Below are positions 1 to 10,359 of a stretch of 64,000 bases of DNA, piece after piece; positions within the stretch are counted from its first letter, which is position 1, and each line of letters begins with the position of its first letter. Both the position numbers and the translations under genes were made by a program. Origin of the DNA: Bagarius yarrelli (lineage: Eukaryota > Chordata > Actinopteri > Siluriformes > Sisoridae); NCBI GenBank assembly GCA_005784505.1, contig VCAZ01000070.1, forward strand, positions 2,169,501 to 2,233,500, in the 5' to 3' direction. Under the pieces are notes generated by a model. That model saw only the letters and a program-made list of their open reading frames with translations, was not told where the DNA came from and did not search any database.

Positions 1-224
1 TGACAGGGGGAAGGTTTGTCTGTTTGTAGGCTGACCCTACAGACACAGGGAGGGGGTAGTATGTTTTTTGTTGTTGTCTGTTTAAAATAAAATGTGGCAA
101 AATGTTTTGACTGAGATGAGGATGTTGTTGTTTCTGTCTTTTTTTACCTCAGCTGAGCTACATGGGCTGATCCGTCAAATTTTATTTCAATTAATGATAT
201 TTACAATTTTTTTCCTATTTTGCC

Positions 225-450
225 ACAAAGTCTGAGGCACACAGTTTTCTAGAAGATATTTGCATGTTGTACTATTTCCATATTATTTCACTGGAACTCA
301 GATGCACTGGAACTCATGAAGACATGCTGTGTTCTGGTTGGAGTGGAGCTTGAGTATCCTGCATACCACTGAACACCTTCGGGATGAACTGGAACTTTGA
401 CTACACCCCAGATCCTTTCAACCAACATATTATCTCACTAATAGCATTGT
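225..450 (+). mobile_element. Degenerate Tc1/mariner-like transposon relic
   Basis: This stretch resembles others at 15.15-15.41, 16.56-16.86, 42.85-43.22 and 56.99-57.13 kb. The shared parts are a 'catgaagacat...gtgttctggttgg' segment and a 'gaacacctt-gggatgaactgga' segment, which reads EHL-DELE. In the better copies a QHDN-PVHK motif lies upstream, as in DDE transposases of the Tc1/mariner type. No open frame remains here. The family name is inferred from these motifs only. Confidence 0.45.
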
Positions 451-564
451 GGCTAAATTAACTTAAAACTTATCTAACTTATGTTCCACAGTCTATTGGA
501 AAGCCGTTTAAGAAGGGTGGAGGTTATTATAAGATTAAGAATAAGAAAAAAAAAAAAACCTGTA

Positions 565-870
565 GGCAGTACAGTGGCTTAGTAGTTAGCACTGTTGCCT
601 CACAGCAAGAAGGACCTGGGTTCTGTGTGGAGTTTACACCACCCCCCGTTCTTGCATGGCTTTTCTCCAGGTACTCTGGTTTCCTGCATGTTAGGTTGAT
701 TGGTGATACTAGATTGCCCATAGGAGTGAGTGTAAGTGTGTGTGGCCCTGTGATGGACTGGTAACCTGTCCAGGGAGTAGCCCTCCTACCTTTTGCCCTT
801 TCAGAGACGCCTGGGATAGACTTCAGCAGAATTAGGAATAAGTGGGTATAGAAGATGAATGAATGAATTA
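565..870 (+). mobile_element. DANA/Mermaid-type SINE copy
   Basis: A tRNA-like head (gtggcttagtagttagcac, then 'gttgcctcacagcaagaagg') is followed by the body 'tgtgtggagttt...gttaggttgattggtgat'. The 3' part contains 'gatggactggtaacctgtcc' and 'ctgggatagactt', and the copy ends in a GAATGAATGAAT tail. This layout is that of the tRNA-derived DANA/Mermaid SINEs of fish. Other copies are at 2.5, 13.6, 14.8, 22.3, 26.7, 27.4, 30.0 and 50.5 kb. Confidence 0.75.
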
Positions 871-940
871 ATGACTAAAGGAATGAAAAAGAAAAAAACC
901 TGTAATTGGATGTTGAAAAATGGGTGTGCTTTCCAGATAT

Positions 941-1130
941 CATAGTAGCGCAGTGGTTAAGTTGTTGGACTACCAACTTAACCAGATAGTCGTAGAGTTC
1001 CCAGCCTCACCAAGCCACCACTGCTGGGCCCCTGCGCAAGGCCCTTAACCCCCAATTGCTCAGTTGTATAACAAGGAATATTGTAAGTCGCGATGGATAA
1101 GGGCGTCTGCCAAATGCTACAAATGTAAAA
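941..1130 (+). mobile_element. tRNA-derived SINE, HE1/V-SINE-like
   Basis: The head 'gcgcagtggttaagttgttggac' resembles a tRNA A-box region. It is followed by 'ccaccactgctgggcccctg', 'caaggcccttaaccc' and 'caattgctcagttgtat'. The 3' core 'gatggataagggcgtctgcc' and tail 'aaatgctacaaatgta' follow. The core matches the conserved central part of HE1/V-SINE elements as I remember it. This is one of about twenty copies or fragments in the window. Confidence 0.75.
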
Positions 1131-1417
1131 ATACTAATACTTGTTATTTCATTAGTATGCTTCTGCATAAGCAACCGGATTGGCAAATGCAATTAATGTA
1201 AATGTAGCTTTCTCTATTTGGAGCAATGCTTCTCGATACGTTCCATCATGGACAATGACTTTAATCAAGGCATTTATCTTATTACAGCAACAGAGTCTAA
1301 TGCAAAGCTCCTGCTTATTCATTTACTTTTGACGAATTACCTTTCCAAACTTTGTAAAAGAGAGAGAGCATAAATCAACATTAGGAGAGAGGAGATTAAA
1401 ATGTTTTAGGATTTCAA

Positions 1418-1494
1418 TTTGAATCTTTTAATTACTATCTTAGAACCAATAAGATACTTGTATTTTAATTACTATCTTAGAACCAATAAGATAC
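1418..1494. repeat. Two-copy direct repeat of ~37 bp
   Basis: The phrase 'aattactatcttagaacc' followed by 'aataagatact' occurs twice in immediate succession. It is a recent short tandem duplication in intergenic DNA with no visible coding role. Confidence 0.8.
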
Positions 1495-2516
1495 TATTGT
1501 TTTGCTCCTTTGTGCAACAATGTAGTTTCTAAGGCTATGTGAGGTCAGAAAACTGACATAGGGGGTCCCCTTGTGTGTGTGCATGTGAAATTGGGGGTTA
1601 TTTAAATAAAACCAAGGACATGGTGTTAACTTAATTAGCACAAAGTGTAAAGGACTGTCATATTATCCTACGTAATATTCTCCGACAAGCTCATTGGCAG
1701 CTAGCCCACAATACTCCTTATAAAGAGGTAAAATAAACTAGCTTGAAAGGAGGGGAAATTCCCCAGAAGACTCCAGTGTTTCCCTCAAGAAACAACGGTC
1801 TGACCTAATGTTTGGGTTTGTTTAAGATGGCTAGGTCAGTGTGCTCTGGTCTCACGGAAAGAAGCTTGTGAAGCTCACCTGCCGTCTGCCTATCCACCTG
1901 TTCCGATATCCAGTTGAGGTTTAAAACAGCTGTGGAGGAGATTACCCATGGCAATTGATTGATAGGCAGGCAAGTGTTCCCTAACTGGCAAGTGGTAAAG
2001 CGATCTACTGAAAATCCAGAGGGGTCACACCTCACTCTCGCTGTCATCCTCAAGTGGCAAAATGGGGTTGGGTTGTTAGAGTGGTGTGTTTATTACAGGG
2101 TGCACCAAAGGGGAAGCGTCGTAAGAGACCTTTTTTCCCGTGAACTACTAAGTGAAATGTCTAAATTCCCTATAGATGGATTTTGCACATGAAATATAAA
2201 ATATTTATATACATAAAAGACACTATTTATATGATCAAGTACACTGTAAAAACTTTTATCATTAAAAAAAATGACAGTAAATTACAGTTGCATTGTGATA
2301 CATTCTACATTCTTTGTGATTTCGTTCCGTCCAGAAAGTTACAGGAATGCAGTAATTAGATTTTTGTAATTTTCCTGAAAAAAGGTGAGATTATTTTAAC
2401 TAATTTTGCATTAAAACATATTTTAGGAAATTATGGCACATACAGATACAGTAACATGTTCTTTAAATTGCTTAAACAATATTGTATTATAATGTGTTGA
2501 GTGTTGTCATTCAGCC
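1495..2516. other. Intergenic DNA with no recognised feature
   Basis: Open frames here are short (up to ~80 codons), overlap on opposite strands, and show no domain or codon bias. I recognise no gene, RNA or repeat in this stretch. Confidence 0.6.
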
Positions 2517-2786
2517 TTTCTATGTTGAGTTTGCATGTTCTCCATGTGCTTGCGTGGGTTCACTCCGGATACTCTGGTTCCCTCCTACAGTCCAAAAACA
2601 TGTATGTTAGGTTGATTGGGGATTTTTAATTTCCCATAGGTGTGAGTGTGGCCTGGACTGGAGACCGGTCCAGGGTGTTCCTCTCCTGCCTTTCGTCCTA
2701 TTAGAGACGGCTGGGATAGACTCCAGCAGATCCCTGTGACCCCGATTTAAGGAATAAGCAGGTATAAAAAATAAATTAATAAATAA
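2517..2786 (+). mobile_element. DANA/Mermaid-type SINE copy, 5' head missing
   Basis: The copy begins within the body ('gttgagtttgcatgttctcc') and runs through 'cagtccaaaaacatg', 'ggttgattgggg' and 'gtccagggtgttc'. It ends with 'agacggctgggatagactcc' and 'aataagcaggtataaaaaa'. The tRNA-like head is absent, which is typical of 5' truncation. Confidence 0.75.
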
Positions 2787-2867
2787 TACAAATAACTGCT
2801 AATAGCTTGTTAATTTGGGGGTTTTTTTGCAGAAAAAGTTTTTAAAAACTTCTCTAGAATCTATTCC

Positions 2868-3165
2868 CTAAAGTAAAACCTGCTTAAAGCCAAGCAAAAA
2901 ATTGTTCCACCGTAACCTGGTTTATTAGGAGGATCAGGGCAGCCTTGGCTGGTTATTGTTATGTCTCTGGGTTGTTGCCTGGAAAATGGGGGTTTACCCT
3001 CAGCATTGCCACTGTGGGGCCCTTGAGCGCTCTTCTTGCTGCATAGGCTGTGTATCATGGCTGACTGTGCGCTGTGACTCTAGATTCCTAAGATGGCAAA
3101 TAAGAAGAAAAAAATTTACTCTTTTGTAAATGATATGTGACAAATAAAAGCTTTTTCTTCTTTTA
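2868..3165 (+). repeat. Interspersed repeat ending in GACAAATAAA
   Basis: The right end ('ggctgactgtgcgctgtgac...aagaagaaaaaaattt...atgtgacaaataaaagc') resembles a common fish interspersed repeat 3' end. In that repeat a '...gcgctctgacccc...' segment precedes 'gaatttcactgtg' and 'gtgacaaataaag'. The left limit is uncertain. Identification rests on memory of that motif order. Confidence 0.4.
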
Positions 3166-4570
3166 CTCTAATCTTTATAGTAACTATGGATAGAATTCAG
3201 TGTATAATACTACCATGATTGTATTCTTATGCTTTGGGGTAATTATTTTTATTACATATTCAACCATAAAACTACTAATAATTTTACTCTTGTGTATTAA
3301 GACCAGATGTGAAATTAACAGGATCCCAGAAGAACGCATTTCTAGCACATTTTAATATAAGCAGTATCCGGAGCTCCGGGTACTATACGTTAATGAAAAT
3401 GTAAATCATTCTATGGTATAATGATGATAATGATGGCATTAATGATGCAATACTGTTTTTACGAAGAAATCCTTTCATTTGGAAACAAAATAAACATTTA
3501 TATCTTCAGTCAAAGCATTTGTTATGGGGCGATGATAGCAATTTTGGCCCCTATGAAAGAATATGAGGTGGGGCCCCTTACCACACCCATTCCACACCAA
3601 ACATACTATTACATTACTGCTACTACTGTTACTACTATTAAAACAGATGTCTGGGGGCTTGTAGCCATAACTATCATCATAGCTGTTGTAATAGAAAATT
3701 TATTAACATTTACTGACAAATGAGTCCAGAAATCTTTAGCGTTATGGAATGAGGTTACATTTATTACATATTAAAGCATAATATTGTCATTTATAAACAA
3801 AAAAAAAGGTGTAAATAATCAGTAAGAGTTGTCATTTGAAATAATTATTTTACCATCAGCTACTTTGTATTTGGGTGGAAATTTTAATGACACAGTCACA
3901 ATTAGTTTTTTATTACATAATGGACGTGTGGGTTAACATGGAAACTATACAAATACGTTAAAAATGGGCGAAAAACCGTCTTCGGTACAAAACTGTATGA
4001 AATGTTCCGTCTGGAGCAAAGGTGTGATTTGTGGTGAAGGTGCCTCTGACTTCATAAGTGTCACTGAGACTTTCCTGGCAGTGAAGCGGGTGTGTGGTCA
4101 GTGTCTAACAGGCAGTTGAAGTGTCATCGTTATCCTCTGAGAAGCATGGCTCACAGATAACGCTACCTATCAGATGAACCCGTGCAACGTGTGGCTGTCA
4201 TTCTTGTTCTCTCTCTCTCTATCTCTCTCTCTCTGCTGAACGAGCACCCACAAATCTCCCAGCTCCGGCATTCCTATCATACCTACCATCGTCATCCAAG
4301 ATCCCTGCTGCCTCTCCATTTCAAAAGCATTTAAGGTTTATCCCTCTCAGGATAGGGATAAAGCAGTCTGGTCTGTAAAGCAATACACATCTTGTTAATA
4401 TTTATTAGACAGTTGCTATTTAGATAAAAGGAACAACAATAAAAAAGGAAATATGTATATTTTTATAAATGCTTGGTCACCGGGGCTTCGGGTTATAGAC
4501 AGCAATAATTGAACATCTGACTGATGAACATATCAGCATCATCCAAATGCATAAGCAATGTCATACTTAT
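3166..4570. other. Intergenic AT-rich DNA with a short (CT)n tract
   Basis: No gene is recognised. A (CT)n run lies at about 4209-4234. A 100-codon open frame at 3421-3723 has no recognisable domain and unremarkable composition, so it is not called. Confidence 0.6.
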
Positions 4571-4572
4571 CT

Positions 4573-4574
<2 letters not shown>

Positions 4575-4622
<48 letters not shown>
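4575..4622. repeat. (TG)24 microsatellite
   Basis: An uninterrupted run of about 24 TG dinucleotides. Confidence 0.95.
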
Positions 4623-4623
<1 letters not shown>

Positions 4624-5729
4624 AGGCTGTGCGTATGCCCGTCTGCCACGCAGGTCAGTCATCGATCATCACCCAGGGGAGTGAGTCAGTCCTGCCGAAC
4701 TGAACAAAAACAGGATGCTGAGTGAATTCCAAAAACAGATCATTACTCAACAACAGAAAAAAAGTCTAACCTTGTTATGAATCATACAGATTTATCTTCT
4801 CTAACTGATTCGTTTGCTTGGATGTGAAAATTAAAGAAAAGGAGAGTATTTACAGCATCTAGACGAAGCTGCATGACATTGCAGCTAGTCTGCTGCGTTA
4901 TTAGAGCGTAGGCTAATTGCACAAAGCAAGTTTGGGAGAAGTAATTGAAGCTATTTTTAGGAAAAGAATAGCCTACAACAGAATATGGGGGAGGACATGT
5001 GAAGAGAGAGGCGGGAAGAGTATAGAATACAGAGTTAGGGGGAAAAGAGGGGACAGGGTGTGGAGAGACTCTGAGGAGAGAGGGAGGGACAACGTGGAGA
5101 GAGTGAGAGGGCATCGAGTGCATTTACTATTCAGCCAATGCTATGGCGGGAAAGCACAGGGAGCAGGCTGGGGGGTTGGGGGTAAATGGGAGCCTTTTAT
5201 CTCAAGTTTCCCACATCCTGCTGCCGAGTCTGAACGTGGCCACCCAATTTGAAAGAATGCTTGGTATGCGCCCATCTTCCTCAGTACTCTGGTGGTGTGA
5301 CTGCCATTGTTCGCTGTCTAAATAAAGCTAGAGTGCCACAAACGAGAGAGGAACTTTCAAAGGAGTGATTTGAGATTAATGAGGTTTTGTTTTTGTTTGT
5401 AGAGCTCAATAAATGCACAGTGGAGTCATCAACATAAGGAGACGCGACAGTGAGTCAAGTTTAATGTCTGCGATGATGCAGGCAAGCAACAAGGGCTTAC
5501 ACTTTTTATCCCTAAGTTATAATGCCATAGCTATGACTGTATATGTATGACATAATTGTTCCATCTTAAGATTTTGATTAAATGGAAATAGATTTCGAAG
5601 GCAACAAAAATATACATTTATGGGTTTTTTTTTTAAAAAAAAGGAAATAAATTACAGCGAAATATGATAAGGGTATATAGTTGACGTTATTTTAAATTAT
5701 TTTAAAGATTTTATTTTATCTTAAAACTG
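4623..5729. other. Intergenic DNA with a purine-rich patch
   Basis: A GA-rich patch lies at about 4980-5110 and explains the overlapping 111- to 113-codon open frames on both strands. I see no gene. A T-run next to an A-run around 5629-5645 forms a simple palindrome. Confidence 0.55.
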
Positions 5730-5856
5730 ATAGCTTAGTAGTGAAGGTGTTGGCCTGCTCACCAGAATATCATGGGTTCTATTCCAAGCACCACCTCCAC
5801 TACTGGGCCCCTGATTAAGACCCTTAAGTTTTAGCTGCTCAGGTGGATAAATAAGA
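5730..5856 (+). mobile_element. HE1/V-SINE-like fragment, 3' end missing
   Basis: The fragment has 'gatagcttagtagtgaaggtgttgg', 'catgggttctattcc', 'cactactgggcccctg' and 'gctgctcaggtggata', but lacks the 'ctggataagggcgtctgcc' core. Confidence 0.65.
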
Positions 5857-6185
5857 TTGATTAAGGAAAAAATATCCAAAATACCATCATTTTGAATTAT
5901 AAGATATTTAGATATGGGTTAAGTAACAGAAAATGAATATAATGTCAATCAAAATCTTTAAAGTGATAGAAAATTAAGGTACAAAAAATTAGAGTAAAGG
6001 TGTGACAAATAGCATTTAATATTTTCTTTTATTCATTGTAGTGTGGTAGAAGGGCTGTAGCAGAATGTTTAATTAAATTCTAGTGAAACAAAATTGATTT
6101 TGTATATTAATTAATCATGTATAGAAGCTGAAATGCATTTTAAAAACTCTTTTCTATCTTAACATATTACGCTTTATAAGTTTTG

Positions 6186-6207
6186 ATGATGATGATGATG
6201 ATGATGC
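6186..6207. repeat. (GAT)n microsatellite
   Basis: Seven GAT trinucleotides lie just upstream of the pim1 promoter region. Confidence 0.9.
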
Positions 6208-6269
6208 CATGTTCCCTCTTTTGTTTGAGGGCATAAAGTTTTGTCTCTTCCTGACCACGAGGTGAACGA

Positions 6270-6277
6270 TTTGGCGC
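6270..6277 (+). promoter_or_regulatory. E2F-like site upstream of pim1
   Basis: TTTGGCGC fits the E2F consensus TTTSSCGC and lies about 170 bp upstream of the TATA box, inside a locally CpG-rich stretch. Occupancy is inferred, not shown. Confidence 0.35.
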
Positions 6278-6370
6278 GTTTTGATTCCCGCCACGTCGTC
6301 TACCCAGCCTACGTTTTCATCTATTTTCATATTTGATTGACGCGCGCACACAATGGCAAACCTCGATCTT

Positions 6371-6375
6371 ATTGG
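6371..6375 (-). promoter_or_regulatory. Inverted CCAAT box of pim1
   Basis: ATTGG on the + strand reads CCAAT on the other. It sits 62 bp upstream of the TATA box, a usual spacing for NF-Y-bound promoters. A 'gtgggcgta' GC-box-like sequence lies between the two. Confidence 0.55.
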
Positions 6376-6436
6376 TTGAGCTTCAGCGGTGGGCGTAACC
6401 AAGCGTGACATCCAAACCTACGCTCGCTACTATGTG

Positions 6437-6444
6437 TATAAATA
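6437..6444 (+). promoter_or_regulatory. TATA box of pim1
   Basis: TATAAATA (followed by G) lies 348 bp upstream of the pim1 start codon. Transcription would start near 6465-6470, giving a ~320-base 5' UTR. The GC-box-like 'gccccgcc' at about 6451 lies just downstream. Together with the inverted CCAAT box this is a classical regulated promoter, which fits an immediate-early type gene. Confidence 0.65.
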
Positions 6445-6466
6445 GTTTGCGCCCCGCCTTTACGCT

Positions 6467-6784
6467 TTCAGAAAGCCGGGTTTGTCTGTTGTCGGTGTGG
6501 GTTAAAGCGCACGTTGTTTCCTTTTGATCATAATAATAATAATCGGGGTTTGTTTTTATTTTGATCTAAAACGAAATTCGGTTTTATATCCAAGTCATTT
6601 TTTTAAGCGCAACTGTTTTAAAAGAAAAAGAAAAAAAATCCCATCTTTTTTCCCCCCTCCGACAGCGTGGACTCACTCCTACTCCAGCGGCGAGGCGACG
6701 TCCATTCTTCATCGTCTCCGTTGGATTTTCACGCTTTTTTTGGGAATAATTTTGTAAATATTTGTCTTTCTACGGATTTCTAAA
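6467..6784 (+). other. pim1: pim1 5' untranslated region (inferred)
   Basis: The limits are inferred from the TATA box on the left and the start codon on the right. It contains a T-rich middle and a C-rich stretch around 6650-6665. Long 5' leaders are known for PIM mRNAs. No splice sites were seen inside it. Confidence 0.5.
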
Positions 6785-6866
6785 ATGCTCCTCTCCAAAC
6801 TCAACACATTCGCCCACATTTCAGCCGTCGATATGCCTGCGAAAATCCAGCTTCAAGTGCATCAAG
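6785..6866 (+). CDS. pim1: pim1 coding exon 1
   Basis: The exon starts with ATG in [13 protein letters not shown], matching the conserved PIM N-terminus MLLSK. The donor is AAG|GTTAGA. It holds 27 codons plus one base (phase 1). Confidence 0.9.
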
Positions 6867-8846
6867 GTTAGAGGACGTTTTGTGTTGTGTTTTTTTCCCC
6901 CCTCTCATGGCGTGGGAGCCGTTACGGACACCATAACTAGCTTTTAGCTAACGTTAAAGACCGCCACCGCTGTGTGAGGGGGGAGGAGGGGAGAAGGGGA
7001 AAATGGCGTTTGGATTTGTTGTTTCTGTAGAATTGAGCATGATTTTAATGCATCGTTTGTTGTTCCAGTGAAGGAAAAGGAGCCGTTTGAGAAGGTTTAT
7101 CAGGTCGGCTCGGTGTTGGGAAGCGGCGGCTTTGGTACGGTGTATACCGGCCTGCGGATAGCCGACGGAGCGCCGGTACGGTCCTGCCTTATTTTATTAG
7201 TATTTTATTATTATTATTGTTATTATTTCCAAATGTTTTTTTGTTTTTTATCGTTACTATTAAGTCTAATGTCGCGGTTTTTTATTTAAATCCAGGTTGC
7301 TATCAAACATGTGGCCAAGGATCGGTAAAACGCATTGGAAATGGTAAGATGTAATTTTAAGTCTCCTTCTCAAAAATAATAATAAACTTAAGAACGCTAA
7401 ATTATGAGATTTTTTTTTTCCCTACTTAAAATGATTTTTACGTTTTTAGCCCAACGGAGCGCCGTGCCCATGGAGATTGTCCTGCTGAGAAGTGGCCACC
7501 GGATTCCGCGCGTGATCAAGATGCTGGACTGGTACGAGCGTCCGACGCTTTATCATCGTCATGGAGAAACCAGAATCCGTGAAAGATCTTTTCGACTTCA
7601 TTACGGAAAAAGGCGCTCTGCCCGAGGAGCTCGCGCGCGGTTTCTTTCGCCAGGTGCTCGAGGCGGTGCGTCATTGCCACGCGAGCGGCGTCGTGCACCG
7701 AGACATCAAAGACGAGAACATCCTCATTGATTTGCGCACCGGCGAGCTCAAGCTCATCGACTTCGGCTCGGGCGCGCTGTTAAGGGACACCGTGTACACC
7801 GATTTCGACGGTAAGACCCATGTTTTTACATTTACAGCCCTTTTTCCCTTTGGACTATATCACGCGCGAAGATTCGGTATCTTTGCGAATTGTTGCAGGA
7901 GCAGTATTTAATTATTAAGCCGCTTTGATGCTGCGGAATCGTGTGATGGGGTCGGTTGGGGGGTCAGATTGCACCGAACCCCCTTTTAGAAATGACGCTC
8001 GTGTTTTTAGCGCCCTCTGTCGGCACCAAGCGGCGCTGCTACAACTCAAAGTTTGTAAACACAAGTCACATGGTAACCGGTTTTCCCGCCCCCGCCTCGT
8101 GCACACTCGACATGTGACCGAGTAGGCTTACCTGGCCTAGCGTGCTGTAGTAGTGTTTTGTAAACACTTCCTGCTCTGAGCCCCACCTCTATTACTATTA
8201 TCAGTGTTTGCTTTGGCAATCAAAACCAAGGCTCGGCTCCTGTGTCACAGACTGTATTTGTAATTTGGTTTCGGCTTCAGATTAAAATCCTGTTTTTGTG
8301 TATTCCCTTCCTCCTCTGAAATGCAGGTACTCGTGTGTACAGCCCCCCAGAGTGGATCAAATATCACCGGTACCATGGCAGGTCGGCGACCGTTTGGTCT
8401 CTGGGAATTCTGCTGTATGACATGGTGTGTGGCGACATCCCGTTTGAGCAAGATGAAGAAATCGTGCGTGGACAAGTACTCTTCAGGCACAGGATCTCGA
8501 CAGGTAGGGGTCACGGAGTACATTTATTGACATAAGCGCATAGTGCACCTTAAATCGTTTATTAAAGTCATGACTGTAATAAGTGAGAAATGGTTTAGAA
8601 ATAGATTGACTCCTTTGTATGCATGTGAGGTACATGGCTTTAACACTAATTAAATCTCTCTCCTCTTCCACCCACAGATTGCAACAGCTCATTAAATGGT
8701 GTCTGTCTCTGCGTCCTGCCGATCGCCCATCTTTCGAGGACCTTATTAACCACTCCTGGATGCAGAACACAACAGCACCCCCTACAGACAGCACAGAGAT
8801 TCGGCTGCACAGTTTGAGTCATGAGGCGGTCACGGTATGCAAGTGA
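6785..8846 (+). CDS. pim1: Serine/threonine-protein kinase Pim-1 (six exons, frame damaged by small indels)
   Basis: PIM kinases are constitutively active cytosolic/nuclear Ser/Thr kinases that promote survival and cell-cycle progression. Exons are 6785-6866, 7069-7175, 7296-7343, 7450-7810, 8327-8503 and 8678-8846, about 313-315 codons, the usual PIM1 size. Visible motifs are the N-terminus MLLSK, the glycine loop [15 protein letters not shown] with the ATP-binding lysine, a PIM-type proline-containing hinge (MEKPES), the catalytic loop [11 protein letters not shown] in [16 protein letters not shown], and the C-terminal [29 protein letters not shown], the WMQ motif and EIRLHSLS favour PIM1 over PIM3, and tbc1d22b is the neighbour as in human. 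The frame breaks at about six points (exons 3, 4 and 6) although both sides of each break stay conserved. I infer missing bases in the assembly rather than a pseudogene. Confidence 0.9.
7069..7175 (+). CDS. pim1: pim1 coding exon 2 (glycine loop)
   Basis: The acceptor is TTCCAG and the donor GTACGG. The exon encodes [13 protein letters not shown] and the glycine-rich loop [10 protein letters not shown], then RIADGAP. The frame is intact and ends in phase 0. Confidence 0.95.
7296..7343 (+). CDS. pim1: pim1 coding exon 3 (ATP lysine), frame broken
   Basis: The acceptor is AATCCAG and the donor ATG|GTAAGA. It encodes [10 protein letters not shown] with the ATP-anchoring lysine. Immediately after the CGG arginine codon a TAA appears in frame (7326-7328), where the family has V-x-E-W-G. 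Its 48 nt are slightly short for the family, so loss of bases in the G runs is likely. Confidence 0.85.
7450..7810 (+). CDS. pim1: pim1 coding exon 4 (hinge, catalytic loop, DFG), frame broken
   Basis: The exon begins PNGA, then after a one-base slip reads VPMEIVLL...[11 protein letters not shown]. After two more slips (about 7541-7553) it reads [18 protein letters not shown] and runs cleanly through [23 protein letters not shown] and DTVYTDFDG to the donor G|GTAAGA. Three separate one-base losses explain all of it, mostly in short homopolymers. Confidence 0.9.
7811..8326. other. pim1 intron 4
   Basis: A 516-base intron between the DFG exon and the YSPPEW exon. It has moderate GC and contains no recognisable repeat or gene. 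Small open frames on both strands are composition artefacts. Confidence 0.7.
8327..8503 (+). CDS. pim1: pim1 coding exon 5 (activation-segment end, C-lobe)
   Basis: The acceptor is ATGCAG and the donor ACAG|GTAGGG. It encodes [35 protein letters not shown] and IPFEQDEEI. The frame is intact over 59 codons and ends in phase 1. Confidence 0.95.
8678..8846 (+). CDS. pim1: pim1 coding exon 6 and stop
   Basis: The acceptor is CCCACAG. It encodes [26 protein letters not shown] and EIRLHSLS, and stops at TGA 8844-8846. In the incoming phase the exon would misread at 'attgcaacag'. One C appears to be missing where the family has ECQQ. Confidence 0.9.
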
Positions 8847-9184
8847 CTCACTACCCATAGCTAACAATATGTCAGCCTTAGAGCGGACACCTGCCCTCCG
8901 ACTCAGGAGGCAACGTTGAAAATATGAACTGTTTGTTCTCCATTCGGTTAACACAAAACGCAGCTGTCTACGATGAGCCCAGGAGGTTCGACACACCGCT
9001 CCCGATGCCTGACGACAGCCGCGTCGGCCCAGGTACGACGCCCCACCGTGTGAGGTGCAACCTGTGCAAACTTGAAGCGGTTTGTGCGATGCTGAAGAGT
9101 AAAGGCATGCCTGCGAACGGACTGAGAAAACCTCCACTGTGGAGGAGACGAGCTCTCATTATAGTGCCTTCTTGTGAGTTCCTG

Positions 9185-9190
9185 AATAAA
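9185..9190 (+). promoter_or_regulatory. Possible proximal poly(A) signal of pim1
   Basis: AATAAA occurs ~340 bases after the stop codon. Use would remove the AU-rich part of the 3' UTR. Confidence 0.3.
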
Positions 9191-10029
9191 TACTTGAATT
9201 GAGTAATAGCCTGTACCACTACTCCTTATCCATGTCAGAATTTTCTAGCTTCCATCTCGTCTGCTCTTGCATAGAGTAAACAAAATGACCTCAGATACCT
9301 GTGCAGAACCGTCTTACACCTCTGTCTGTCTCTCTATCCTGACTCAGTTCTCAACAACTACCACATGTCTATACAGATGCACACAGCAATGCAACTACAA
9401 CATATAAGAACTAGTTGTCAAATATTGTAAATGTAATTGTCTATGACTCTAAATTCCAACACATGGCCTATGTAAGTAATTTATTTGAATTTTTTTTTTC
9501 TTGAAAGATCTAAGTGAATTATTTATTTTTTATAGCAAAACCGTTTTTTTTTTTTTTTTTCCCTTTTTTGCCTTTGTCATTCCCCACTGACTGGTCCACA
9601 TCCTATTTAAAACGATTTACCATATTTAAGAGCTGTTGTGTACAACTTGTAATATTCTTTTAGAAGCACTTCCATTGTCTTATGCAGGATTAGGAAAAGT
9701 CTACTGAATTATTTTAACTAATTGACTTGTGCATGTTGGATGTCCTTGTGCACTCACAAACGTCTCGTGTTCGGAGTTTTACCTCCGCCATGATGCACTT
9801 GGATTTTTATTGATTTAGGATGTAAATGATTTAGGAAGTTATTTTTTACACAAGTTTCAGTATATTTTTTTTAAGTGCTGAATATTGTCGTGCATTTTTC
9901 ATTCGTCTCTTGTTTAAGACGAGGTTTGATTAAAGAGTACGGTTTATAATAGAAGTGTGTACAAATGTGCAGTATTGATAGATGGATAGATCGAAAGCTG
10001 GAGGGATGGTATGAAAAAGCTTTGTGTTA

Positions 10030-10035
10030 AATAAA
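10030..10035 (+). promoter_or_regulatory. Probable distal poly(A) signal of pim1
   Basis: AATAAA occurs ~1.19 kb after the stop codon, at the end of repeat-free sequence and before the LINE remnant at 10.36 kb. The resulting 3' UTR length is similar to mammalian PIM1. Confidence 0.45.
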
Positions 10036-10359
10036 AACATCTAGAATGATCATTATATTTACAATTAAAACTCTCAAATCCTGACGTATGTAGAATTGTC
10101 AATGGAATAAGCTTATTATTAGGTTAATCCCTAATTCGTATTAAGAGTATTACCAGAGCAGAGCTGTCAACATGGATCACATTACACTGCTAATAAGGAG
10201 CCAAATTACCAAATCCTGTTAAACATCACATTCCACACCTACCAACCGGATCCCAGATCTACTTTTCAGCGGTTTATAAACCAGATTCCAGATTCACCAT
10301 GACATGCAACATGTAAGTAATACCAGGGGGAAATGTGTCCTTTTTCTTAAAACATTTCA

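Larger units (their letters stand above)
8847..10055 (+). other. pim1: pim1 3' untranslated region (inferred), AU-rich
   Basis: After the TGA the sequence stays free of repeats for about 1.2 kb and becomes T-rich. It contains ATTTA inside 'ttatttatttttta' near 9521. AU-rich 3' UTRs that destabilise the message are characteristic of PIM1. A 92-codon open frame (8924-9202) within it has no family resemblance. Confidence 0.55.

Noticed and set aside
4782..5252. Overlapping 113- and 111-codon frames on opposite strands
   Set aside because: They are caused by a purine-rich patch. No domain, no splice context and no family resemblance.
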